Assembly (NCBI RefSeq): GCF_035984415.1
Contig: NZ_CP130720.1
Coordinates: forward strand, 8,370,001 to 8,434,000
Direction: 5' to 3'
DNA: 64,000 nucleotides
Source: Streptomyces sp. NBC_01296
GTDB lineage: Bacteria > Actinomycetota > Actinomycetes > Streptomycetales > Streptomycetaceae
A program made the position numbers and the translations under genes. Shown piece after piece: positions 25,921-34,270 of the stretch; the stretch's first letter is position 1; the number at the start of each line of letters is the position of its first letter. The notes below the pieces were generated by a model. The model was not told where the DNA came from, made no database searches, and saw only the letters and a list, made by a program, of their open reading frames with translations.

Positions 25921-27074
25921 GTGTCCTGCGCCGGAGATCCGTCGTTAGTTTATGTATGACTGCTTCTGCGGATGTGCCGGTGCCACGTCGTGGTCCGAAG
26001 TTGGAACCGTTGTTGTTGTCTTCCGATGAGCGTGTGGTGTTGGAGCGTTGGGTCCGCAGGGCGTCATCTGCGCAGGCGGTGGCCTTGCGGGCCCGCATCG
26101 TGTTGGCGTGTGCCGGTGCTGATGTGCCGCCGATTGTCGTGGTGGCACGGGAGTTGCATATCGCGGCCGACACGGTCCGCAAGTGGCGTCGCCGGTTCCT
26201 GGCGGCCCGGCTGGACGGGCTGGTCGACGAGCCCCGGCCTGGCCGGCCACCCACCATCAGCGTTGATCAGGTGGAGGCGGTAGTGGTCGGCACGCTGGAG
26301 GAGATCCCGAAGAACGCCACTCACTGGTCGCGTTCATCGATGGCCGCCCGCAGTGGCCTGTCGAAGTCGACAGTGGGCCGGATCTGGCGGAAGTTCCAGC
26401 TAAAGCCCCATTTGAGCGACACGTTCAAGCTGTCGACGGACCCGCTGTTCGTGGAGAAGCTCTACGACGTGGTGGGGCTGTATTTCAACCCGCCCGAAGG
26501 AGCGGTGGTGCTGTCGGTGGACGAGAAGTCCCAGATCCAGGCTCTTGACCGCTCTCAGCCAGTGCTGCCGATGATGCCCGGCATGCCCGAGCGCCGCACT
26601 CACGACTATGTTCGCAACGGGCTGACCACCTTGTTCGCGGCCTTCGACGTCGCGACCGGTGAAGTCATCACCTCACTGCACCGTCGCCACCGGGCCGCGG
26701 AGTTCAAGAAGTTCCTCATCAAGATTGACAAAGAGGTCCCCGAACACCTTCAGGTCCACCTGATCTGCGACAACTACGGCACCCACAAAACCCCGGCCAT
26801 CAAGACGTGGCTGGCCAAACACCCACGGTTCCACCTGCACTTCACACCCACCGGCTCCTCCTGGATCAACCAGGTTGAGCGATGGTTCGGCTTCCTCGCG
26901 GACCAGAAGATCCGCCGTGGCGCCCACAAGAGTGTGCGCTCCCTGGAAGCCGACATCCGAGCCTGGGTCAAGCAGTGGAACGAAAACCCGACCCCGTTCA
27001 CCTGGACCAAGACAGCCGAAGAGATCCTCGACTCACTCGCCCGCTTCTGCCAACGGATCTCCGGCGCAGGACAC
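25921..27074 (+). mobile_element. IS630-family insertion sequence A
   Basis: 1,154 bp with perfect 22-bp terminal inverted repeats (25921-25942 and 27053-27074; outer bases GTGTCCTGCGCCGGAG). It is flanked by TA at 25919-25920 and 27075-27076, the expected duplicated target of IS630/Tc1-mariner elements. It carries one transposase gene. Confidence 0.95.
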
Positions 27075-27077
27075 TAG
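25956..27077 (+). CDS. IS630-family transposase A
   Basis: A 373-aa transposase: HTH domain (LERWVRRASSAQAVALRARI; AADTVRKWRRRFLAARL), second HTH (MAARSGLSKSTVGRIWRKF) and a DDE_3 catalytic domain with Asp in VVLSVDEKSQIQALDRSQ, Asp in LICDNYGTHKTPAIKTW and Glu in PTGSSWINQVERWFGFL. The final codon is CAC and the stop TAG is built from the flanking TA plus the next base, so the terminator codon depends on the insertion site. Complete and probably functional. Confidence 0.94.
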   Translation: MTASADVPVPRRGPKLEPLLLSSDERVVLERWVRRASSAQAVALRARIVLACAGADVPPIVVVARELHIAADTVRKWRRRFLAARLDGLVDEPRPGRPPTISVDQVEAVVVGTLEEIPKNATHWSRSSMAARSGLSKSTVGRIWRKFQLKPHLSDTFKLSTDPLFVEKLYDVVGLYFNPPEGAVVLSVDEKSQIQALDRSQPVLPMMPGMPERRTHDYVRNGLTTLFAAFDVATGEVITSLHRRHRAAEFKKFLIKIDKEVPEHLQVHLICDNYGTHKTPAIKTWLAKHPRFHLHFTPTGSSWINQVERWFGFLADQKIRRGAHKSVRSLEADIRAWVKQWNENPTPFTWTKTAEEILDSLARFCQRISGAGH

Positions 27078-28495
27078 TGTTCTGCGCCTGAAATCTCAGG
27101 GCTAAGTCTGTAGCCTGTTGTCATGTCGCCAGGTCCTCGTGCCGTCGAAGTCCGCCTGTCCAATGAGGAGCACGCCGAGTTGTCCCGCTGGGCGAGTGGG
27201 GCGGTGGCGCCGCGGTTCGCAGAGCGGGCGCGCATTGTGCTGGCGTGCGCAGGCGGGGTGCCGAACGCGCAGGTGGCGGTCAAGGTCGGTGTGACCGCAG
27301 CGACGGTGAGGAAGTGGCGCGGGAAGTTCGCCGCCGAGGGGATGGCCGGACTCGAGGATGCCGCCCGAATCGGCAGGCCGAAGGCCGATCTGGTTCTGAG
27401 TGAGGCTGAACGGAACCAGTTGGTCCGGTGGGCCCGGCGTGCGAAGACCGCCCAGTTTCTGGCTCTGCGGGCGAGGATCGTCCTGCGTTGTGCGGAGGGC
27501 GGGACGAACAGGCAGGCCGCGGTCGAGCTCTGTGTCGATGCCTCGACCGTCGACCGCTGGCGCAGTCGTTTCATCGCCCATCGCCTTGAAGGCCTGGTCG
27601 ATGAGCCCCGTCCGGGCCGGCCGCCCTCGATTCTCCTTGACCAGGTCGAAGACGTGATCGTGGCGACGCTGGAGTCCACGCCGGGGAAGGATACTCACTG
27701 GTCGCGGGCCTCGATGGCAGCTCGGACGGGGCTGTCGAAGTCGACGGTCGGCCGGATCTGGAAGCGGTTCGATCTCAAGCCGCATCTGCAGGATTCCTTC
27801 AAGCTGTCCACCGACCCGCAGTTCGTCGACAAGGTCGTCGACGTCGTCGGCTTGTATCACAACCCGCCGGAACGGGCAGTGGTGTTATGCGTGGATGAGA
27901 AGAGCCAGATCCAGGCTCTGGACCGTTCACAGCCGGTGCTGCCGATGATGCCGGGCATGCCCGAACGACGCACCCACGACTACCTGCGGCACGGCATCAC
28001 CAGCCTCTTCGCCGCCTTCAACATCGCCGACGGCACCGTCATCAGCGAACTCCACCGCCGCCATCGCGCGATCGAGTTCAAGAAGTTCCTGGTCACCATA
28101 GACAAAGCCGTGCCCCACGAGCTCGACGTGCACCTGGTCTGCGACAACTACGCCACCCACAACACTTCTGAGATCAAGACGTGGCTGGCCAGGCACCCCC
28201 GCTTCCATGTCCACTTCACGCCCACAGGCTCCTCCTGGATCAACCAGGTCGAGCGGTGGTTCGGTCTGCTGACCGACAAGCTCATCCGCCGCGGCGTCCA
28301 CACCTCGGTGAAAGCACTGGAAGACGACATCCGGGCCTGGATCGAGACCTGGAACGAGGACCCGAAACCCTTTACCTGGACGAAGACCGCCGACGAGATT
28401 CTCAAGTCCCTCGCCGACTACCTCACCAAGATCACCCCATCCGACCCGAGCAACCAGGCGCAGACTTAGCCCTGAGATTTCGGGCGCAGAACACT
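27077..28495 (+). mobile_element. IS630-family insertion sequence B
   Basis: 1,419 bp with 34-bp terminal repeats (27077-27110 and 28462-28495) that differ at one position; outer bases GTGTTCTGCGCC. It shares the TA at 27075-27076 with element A and has TA at 28496-28497 on the other side. It differs from A in ends and length. Confidence 0.94.
27123..28469 (+). CDS. IS630-family transposase B with duplicated N-terminal HTH
   Basis: A 448-aa transposase. The C-terminal two-thirds is a close relative of transposase A (DRSQPVLPMMPGMPERRTHD shared; catalytic VDEKSQ, CDNYATH, INQVERWF). The N-terminus holds two successive copies of the same HTH unit: SNEEHAELSRWASGAVAPRF to EDAARIGRPK, and SEAERNQLVRWARRAKTAQF to VDEPRPGRPP. 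Transposase A has only one. The extra unit accounts for the additional 75 residues. Intact. Confidence 0.94.
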   Translation: MSPGPRAVEVRLSNEEHAELSRWASGAVAPRFAERARIVLACAGGVPNAQVAVKVGVTAATVRKWRGKFAAEGMAGLEDAARIGRPKADLVLSEAERNQLVRWARRAKTAQFLALRARIVLRCAEGGTNRQAAVELCVDASTVDRWRSRFIAHRLEGLVDEPRPGRPPSILLDQVEDVIVATLESTPGKDTHWSRASMAARTGLSKSTVGRIWKRFDLKPHLQDSFKLSTDPQFVDKVVDVVGLYHNPPERAVVLCVDEKSQIQALDRSQPVLPMMPGMPERRTHDYLRHGITSLFAAFNIADGTVISELHRRHRAIEFKKFLVTIDKAVPHELDVHLVCDNYATHNTSEIKTWLARHPRFHVHFTPTGSSWINQVERWFGLLTDKLIRRGVHTSVKALEDDIRAWIETWNEDPKPFTWTKTADEILKSLADYLTKITPSDPSNQAQT

Positions 28496-28497
28496 AG

Positions 28498-28659
28498 TGC
28501 CGCGTCAGGCAACGTTTGCCCGTCAAGGAGCGGCGTCCGGTGCCTGCTCTCGGCGTGCCGGCCGCAAGCGCTCGTACTGGACGTACTTGAGCTTTCGGCC
28601 GGTGCGGCGAGAGTGCGTGCCGGGCGTCGCGACGGGGCGAACGTTGCCTGACGCGGCAC
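28498..28659. mobile_element. 162-bp MITE with perfect 20-bp terminal repeats
   Basis: Ends 28498-28517 (GTGCCGCGTCAGGCAACGTT) and 28640-28659 are exact inverted repeats; TA lies on both sides (28496-28497, 28660-28661). It has no coding capacity. The TA target and the 5'-GTG ends resemble the adjacent IS630 elements, so it is probably mobilised in trans by an IS630-type transposase, though its repeat differs from both neighbours. Confidence 0.85.
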
Positions 28660-31600
28660 TAGAGGGGAATCGGCGCGATGTCGCACTCGATCCGCTGGTG
28701 CAGCCGGGCCGCCACCAGCCACGGGTGGTCCGGGCCGAGCACCCGGGTCATGCCCTCCACGGCGTCGGCGTTGAGCTCGTCGGCCTCCTGGATCCGGCCG
28801 AGCCCGCGCAGATCCAGTGCCAGGTTCGCCCGGCAGGAGAGAGTGAGTGGGTGGTCGGGGCCGCAGGTGGCGACGAACTTCGGCAGGTTCTGCTCGTCGA
28901 TCGCGCGGGCCGCGTCGAAGTCCAGCTTGGCGTAGTGGTTGTTCGCCAGCCCCAGGACGGCGGTCAGCGTGAAGGAGTGCATCTCGCCGAGGGTCTCCCG
29001 GAACATGCCGGTGGACTCCAGGTCCAGGGCCTCGGCTTTCTCGACCTCGCCGAGGGCGCGCAGTGTCGCCGCCAGATTCGTCATCGTGATGAGGGTGAAG
29101 GCGTGCTGCGGGCCCAGGGTCGCCCGGTAGCGCTCCAGGGTCTGCAGGCCCAGCTCGCGGGAGGCCGTGAAGTCCCCGCGCAGCCGCCGGTCGACGGTGG
29201 CGTTCGCGGCGCAGGCCAAGGTGTCCGGGTACTGGGCACCGTAGCGGAGGTCGAACCGCGCCAAGGTCTCCTCGGTGAGGTCCGAGGCCTCCTGGAGAGC
29301 GGCGTCCCGGCGGCGGCACACGGCCAGGTTGCGGGCGGCGCGGATGGTGGCCGCGTTGTCCTCGCCGAAGACCGTGCGGTAGATCCGGTACGTCTCCTCC
29401 TGCATGACCCGGGCGGCCGGGTAGTCGCCGCTCTCGCGGATGTCGATCGCCAGGCCGTTCATCGTGTTCAGCGTCAGGCCGTTGGCGGTGCCGTAGAGGA
29501 TCTCCCACTGCCGGGCGGTCTCCTCGTCCAGCTCCCGGGCCGCCGCGAACTGACCGCACGCCCGCAAGGTCACGCCGTAACTGTGGGCGGCGAGCAGGGT
29601 GGCGGGCTCCTCCGGGCCGATCAGGTCACGGGCCCGGCTGTCGGCCTCCTCGTCCAGTGCGCGGGCGGCGTAGAAGTCTCCCTTGTAGCGCAGGGCGCCG
29701 GCCATCTGCGTCATGGAGTCGATCAGGTCCTCCTCGGGAACCGAATCCCGCCGCGAGATCTCCAGCACCTTGCGGAACAGCTCCAGAGCCTGCGTGACGC
29801 CGCCCGTCTGGAGCAGCAGGAAGCCCAGGAGCTTGCCCATCACCAGGACCTGTGCGTCCTCCTCGCCGGACCGGGCGGTCCACGTCTGCCACGCTTCCTG
29901 GGCGACCTCGACACCGGTTTCGTGCGCGCCCCAGTAGTAGAGGTAGAGCACCATGGACTTGATCAGTTCGCGGCCCCACAGGTCGGAGGTGCGGACCGCG
30001 CCGCTCGCCATCACGTGCGGAAGCAGAGCCTGGTACGCCGGCCACTGGTCGGGTGAGTTGGGGGCTCCTGGCGTGGCGGTGGCCAGCAGCAGGTGTGCCG
30101 AGCGCCGCAGCTCCTCGGTCCGGCTCTCGTCGAGCCCGGCGGCGAGCACCGCCTGCATCAGACGGTGGATGTGCAGAGTGCCGTTCTTGTGGTCCAGCTT
30201 GATGAGCGACAGCTTGCTGAGGTCGCGGGTGGCCCGGGCCAGCAGCACCGGGTCGCGCAGCACCGGGTCCAGTTCCGGGGTGATGTCGACGTTACGGGTG
30301 CCGCGCAGGATGCTCAGGGGGATCGGCTCCGGAGCCATGCAGGCGCAGATCTCCAGGAGCTGGCGGGCAGCCGGGTTGGTGTTGGCCAACTGGTCCAGGG
30401 AGATGTTCCACGCGGCGGCGACCGAGACCGGGTAGTCCGGCGACGGGTCGAGCTCCAGGATGCCGGGGCGGCGCTGGTCCAGCAGGTCCAGGTACTGACT
30501 GACCGGCATGCCGGTGGCGGCGTGCCAGGCGCCGGCCTGTTCGATCGCGAGCGGTAGGTCGCCCAGGGCCTCGGCGAGGCGGTTGGCGTCCCCGTGGCTG
30601 AGGTCGCGGGCCCGGCGCTGGAGCAGGGCGATGCTCTCTTCGCGCTCGAAGACGTTGACGGTCAGGGGGGAGGCGACCCGCTCCCAGTCGCGGTTGCGGG
30701 AGGTGACGATGATCTTGCCGGGGCCGCCGGTGGGGAAGTAGCCGCGGACCGTCTCGATGTCCTCGGCGTTGTCGAAGACCAGCAGCCAGTTGTCGTGCGG
30801 TCGTCCGGTGCGCAGCGCCTCCCGGACGGCGGGCACCGCGGTGTTGGCCTGCGGGCCGACCTCCAGGTCCAGGGCGCGGGCGAGGTCGACGAGGGCGCCG
30901 AGGATGAGGTTCTCCCGCTCCGCGGGGATCCACCAGATGACGTTGTACTCGTGACTGTGCCGGTAGATGTACTCGATGGCCAGCTGTGACTTGCCGACGC
31001 CCCCCATGCCATGGAGGGCGTGCGGGAGCACCGCGGCCGTCTCGTCCGACCGCAGGTGTTCCTCGACGGCCGCCAGAAGGCTTTCCCGGCCGGTGAAGTT
31101 GGGGTTCTTCGGCGGGACGTTCCCCATGACCCTCGGCTGGCCGGAGCGGACGAAGAGGGTTTGGGACTTGGTGTCCATGATCGGTTCAGCCTTCCGGACT
31201 ACGGGGTCTGAGGGGTCGGTGGTGGTCGGCACAGGTTCTCCAGGGGACGCGTCGTCGTTCGCGGGGACGGGGATCTCCTGGGGAGGTATGCCCTCTCTCG
31301 GAATGTCGGGTGCGCCGGGTGGGCCGGAGCCGCCCGCCGTGATGACAGGGGGGTCCGTACCGACGCTGCCGGGCCCGGCCCCGCCCGGCCCGGCGCCGAC
31401 GGAGGCCAGGACCCGGTCGGCGCGCCGGGCGTACGGGCCTGAGAGGGCCTTGAGCACGGCCAGTTCGACGCGCAGCCACGGCCGGTTGGCGGCCGTCGCC
31501 TCCGGCAGGGCGGCGTGTTCGGGGTCCTGCAGCGCGGCCCGCAGCCGTACGCCGCGCCCGCGGGCGCTCGGCAGATCGGCGAACAGGCTCACGGTCCGGG

Positions 31601-33107
31601 CGAGCTGGCTGCGGCTACCGGTGGCGAGCAGCGCCTCCCTGATGCCCTCGGCGAAGTCGGGGCGGCCGTCCGAGCCCGGGTCTTCCCAGTCGATCAGCCC
31701 GCCCATCAGCAGCTCGGCCACGTGCCCGGGACCGGCCTCCGGCACCGCCCGGTCACGCAGCTCCTCGATCAGCTCGAACTCGAAGGGCAGGGCGGCAAGA
31801 TGGGTGGCGAGCCGGCGCGCGGTCGGTGTGGCCAGCGAGAAGAACCGGCGAACCGCGGCCTCGGCGGCCTCCGCGGAGCCGGGTCCGTCCGTCCGCGGCG
31901 GCCGCAGCCCCGGCGTCGGCCGGCCGTCGGCCAGCGTCCCGGCGAGCAGGAAGGGCAGCGTCCGGCGCACGCCGAGATCCCCGGCCACCAGCTCGGCCCA
32001 GGCAGTGAACGACTCCGGTTTCAGGCTCAGCACGGGCACGGGGACGACGGGCTTGCCCTCCGCCCCCCAGGGCGGCTCCCCGGCGGGGTCCTCGTACGCG
32101 GGGCCGTGGCCGATCCGGGTGTTCGGCGCGCCGAAACCGCCCGCCTCCAGCTCCGCGCGGTACGGCGCGGCGGAGGAGCGGTGCCACAGGTAGGTGGGCA
32201 GCAGGTTCACCAGTGCCGTGGGCCCGTTGCGCGCCAACCGCATCAGCAGGTCGTCCGCCGCCGGTCCGGCCCAGCCGTGCGCGAGCCCGTCGGTGACGAG
32301 CAGGTGCACCCGGGAGCCGCGGGCGTCGATGACTTCCGCCGGATCGCCGGTCCCCTCCCCGGGCCAGCGCAGCCGGGCCCTGCCGTTCGCGGGTAACTCC
32401 AGCCGGGCTGTGCGCACGTCCCGGAACGCGCCGCTGCGGGCCGCCTCCACCGCGATCGCGGAGATCCGCTGCTGCCAGATCTGCATGGTCGGTGCCGCGT
32501 CGACGAGCAGTACGAGGTCGAACGCCTTCTCGGTGGCCGGCCGCAGGTACGGCACCCAGAGGTTGTCGGAGATGCCGTACCGGGCGGTGCGTTCCTCGTC
32601 CAGCTCCTTGCGGTGGCGGGCGGGCAGGCTGCGGCTGAGCAGGTGAAGCGCCTTTGCCAGGCGTAACGGCGCCGGTCTGCGGGCCCGCCGGGTGGCGGGG
32701 AGGACGGGCACGGCGCGGGTGGCGTCGGCCTCGGTCTCCCGGAGGCTCGCCGGACCGTCCTCGCCCGAACGGTCGAACGGGGAGGGGAGCGTGACGAGGG
32801 ATCCGGTGGCGCTGTTTGCGCCCGGTACCGCCTCGGTCTGCGACGGGCCGCCGGGCGCGCTCGGGGGCGGGGTCACGTCACCGGCCTGCTCCGGGTCGAG
32901 TTCCGGTGCGCCCTTCGAGTCCTCCGGGTCTTCCTCCGGGGCGTCTTCCGTGGGAGGGCACTGCTCCCCGGCCGCCGGCGCCGCGGCCCGACGGGCCGCC
33001 GCGAGCCAGACCCCGTCGGCGATCTCCCGCCAGGTCGGACCGTCGCCGGAGGGACCGTCCGTCCCGGTACGGGCGTCGGGTGCGCGCTCCCTGGGAGTGC
33101 CGTCCAT
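28659..33107 (-). CDS. SAV_2336-type vWA-like / NB-ARC / TPR protein (FxSxx-COOH-system type)
   Basis: A 1,482-aa STAND-type protein. Residues 1-135 are low-complexity; about 135-470 form the SAV_2336 N-terminal region including a degenerate vWA core (AFDLVLLVDAAPTMQIW, metal-site Asp203 without the full DxSxS). From about 670 comes an NB-ARC ATPase (P-loop HGMGGVGKSQLAIEY near 703; LLVFDNAEDIETVRGYF as Walker B). Residues about 1050-1480 are TPR_12 repeats (FYAARALDEEADSRARDLIG; AARNLAVCRRRDAALQEA). It is thought to sense a trigger and switch by nucleotide-dependent oligomerisation. Start ATG overlaps the MoxR stop (TGATG). Stop codon TAG lies at the TA used by three transposons; the protein end is intact. 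Confidence 0.9.
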   Translation of the reverse strand: MDGTPRERAPDARTGTDGPSGDGPTWREIADGVWLAAARRAAAPAAGEQCPPTEDAPEEDPEDSKGAPELDPEQAGDVTPPPSAPGGPSQTEAVPGANSATGSLVTLPSPFDRSGEDGPASLRETEADATRAVPVLPATRRARRPAPLRLAKALHLLSRSLPARHRKELDEERTARYGISDNLWVPYLRPATEKAFDLVLLVDAAPTMQIWQQRISAIAVEAARSGAFRDVRTARLELPANGRARLRWPGEGTGDPAEVIDARGSRVHLLVTDGLAHGWAGPAADDLLMRLARNGPTALVNLLPTYLWHRSSAAPYRAELEAGGFGAPNTRIGHGPAYEDPAGEPPWGAEGKPVVPVPVLSLKPESFTAWAELVAGDLGVRRTLPFLLAGTLADGRPTPGLRPPRTDGPGSAEAAEAAVRRFFSLATPTARRLATHLAALPFEFELIEELRDRAVPEAGPGHVAELLMGGLIDWEDPGSDGRPDFAEGIREALLATGSRSQLARTVSLFADLPSARGRGVRLRAALQDPEHAALPEATAANRPWLRVELAVLKALSGPYARRADRVLASVGAGPGGAGPGSVGTDPPVITAGGSGPPGAPDIPREGIPPQEIPVPANDDASPGEPVPTTTDPSDPVVRKAEPIMDTKSQTLFVRSGQPRVMGNVPPKNPNFTGRESLLAAVEEHLRSDETAAVLPHALHGMGGVGKSQLAIEYIYRHSHEYNVIWWIPAERENLILGALVDLARALDLEVGPQANTAVPAVREALRTGRPHDNWLLVFDNAEDIETVRGYFPTGGPGKIIVTSRNRDWERVASPLTVNVFEREESIALLQRRARDLSHGDANRLAEALGDLPLAIEQAGAWHAATGMPVSQYLDLLDQRRPGILELDPSPDYPVSVAAAWNISLDQLANTNPAARQLLEICACMAPEPIPLSILRGTRNVDITPELDPVLRDPVLLARATRDLSKLSLIKLDHKNGTLHIHRLMQAVLAAGLDESRTEELRRSAHLLLATATPGAPNSPDQWPAYQALLPHVMASGAVRTSDLWGRELIKSMVLYLYYWGAHETGVEVAQEAWQTWTARSGEEDAQVLVMGKLLGFLLLQTGGVTQALELFRKVLEISRRDSVPEEDLIDSMTQMAGALRYKGDFYAARALDEEADSRARDLIGPEEPATLLAAHSYGVTLRACGQFAAARELDEETARQWEILYGTANGLTLNTMNGLAIDIRESGDYPAARVMQEETYRIYRTVFGEDNAATIRAARNLAVCRRRDAALQEASDLTEETLARFDLRYGAQYPDTLACAANATVDRRLRGDFTASRELGLQTLERYRATLGPQHAFTLITMTNLAATLRALGEVEKAEALDLESTGMFRETLGEMHSFTLTAVLGLANNHYAKLDFDAARAIDEQNLPKFVATCGPDHPLTLSCRANLALDLRGLGRIQEADELNADAVEGMTRVLGPDHPWLVAARLHQRIECDIAPIPL

Positions 33108-34270
33108 CAGCGGCCTTTCGCGAGGTCGCGCAACAGCAGTTCAATGAGCTTACGCCCGTCGGCGTCCGCCTGGAAACCACCCGCTGTGGTCATATGGACG
33201 GCATTGAGCAACTGGTCGACCGACTGTGTGCCCCCGGTACGCACCCGCCGCTCGAAGTCGTCGATCAGTGCGTCCACCGCTTCTGGCCTGCTCCGCAGGT
33301 GGCTGACCACGATCGAGACGAGCTGTTCGCGGCTGGGCGGGCGCATCTCCAGCGGCAGACAGCGGCGTCGGAAGGCGGCCGGAAACTCCCGTTCGCCGTT
33401 GCTGGTGATCACCACGAGCGGGAACTCCAGGCACTCGACCCGGCCACCGACGATCTCGGCCCGGCCGTCCGGGTCGTCCGTGAACACGTCGACCGTCGGC
33501 AGGGCGCTGCGGATCAGCTCCGGGACCGTGTAGCTCCCGTTCTCCAGGACGTGGAGCAGGTCGTTGGGCAGGTCGATGTCGCTCTTGTCGAGCTCGTCGA
33601 TCAGCAGGACGCGGGGACGGGGGTAGGCGAGCAGGGCGGTGCCGACGGGGCCGAGGGTGACGAAGTCGCCCAGGTAGGGCGCGGGTTCCGGACGGGGCCC
33701 GGCGGCGGGCGGGGCGGCAGGTGTCGAGGGTGTGGGCGAGGCGGCCGTAGGCGGGCCGGAGTCCAGGATGGTCGGGGCCGGCCGGTCGGCGCCCGCCCGC
33801 CAGGCCGCGATGGCCTGGGCCCGGCCGATGGAGTCGTACTCGTACAGCCCATCGCGCAGCGTGGTCCGACTCACGATGCTCCACTGGAGCACCCGGCCGA
33901 GGCCCAGTTCGCGGGCGACCAGATGGGCGAGGGTCGACTTGCCCACCCCGGGCGGCCCGGACACCAGCAGCGGACGGCGCAGCAGTAGCGCGGCGTTGAC
34001 GGTGTCGATCTCCTCGTCCCGCAGTCCGGGCCGGGCGTCGTGCGCACCCAGACGGCGGTGCAGGGCACGGTCGTCGTCGGCGGGGGCGGGCTGGAGGGGC
34101 GCGCCCAGGAACTGCCGCCAGGGCGGGGCGGGCGGGATCGCCGGCGGGTCACCGGCCGGCGCCGCTCCGGTCGCGTGGAAGACGCGCCATGATCCGCCCG
34201 GCGCGGTACCGGTGGTGCCGCCGGCGGCCGGGGCGGTGTCGTGCTCCGGCTTCTGCTCGTACTCGGTCAC
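33107..34270 (-). CDS. MoxR-like AAA+ ATPase
   Basis: A 387-aa AAA+ protein. Residues 1-85 are a Pro/Ala-rich tail; the ATPase follows with Walker A LLVSGPPGVGKSTLAHLVAR, Walker B PRVLLIDELDKSDIDLPNDL, sensor 1 VVITSNGEREFPAAFRRRC and an arginine finger in FRRRCLPLEM. A Pro/Ala-rich loop of about 30 residues (ASPTPSTPAAPPAAGPRPEP) is inserted before Walker B. MoxR proteins act as chaperones for vWA partners; here the partner is the vWA-like domain of the next gene. The GTG start overlaps the VMAP stop by 4 nt. Confidence 0.92.
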   Translation of the reverse strand: MTEYEQKPEHDTAPAAGGTTGTAPGGSWRVFHATGAAPAGDPPAIPPAPPWRQFLGAPLQPAPADDDRALHRRLGAHDARPGLRDEEIDTVNAALLLRRPLLVSGPPGVGKSTLAHLVARELGLGRVLQWSIVSRTTLRDGLYEYDSIGRAQAIAAWRAGADRPAPTILDSGPPTAASPTPSTPAAPPAAGPRPEPAPYLGDFVTLGPVGTALLAYPRPRVLLIDELDKSDIDLPNDLLHVLENGSYTVPELIRSALPTVDVFTDDPDGRAEIVGGRVECLEFPLVVITSNGEREFPAAFRRRCLPLEMRPPSREQLVSIVVSHLRSRPEAVDALIDDFERRVRTGGTQSVDQLLNAVHMTTAGGFQADADGRKLIELLLRDLAKGR

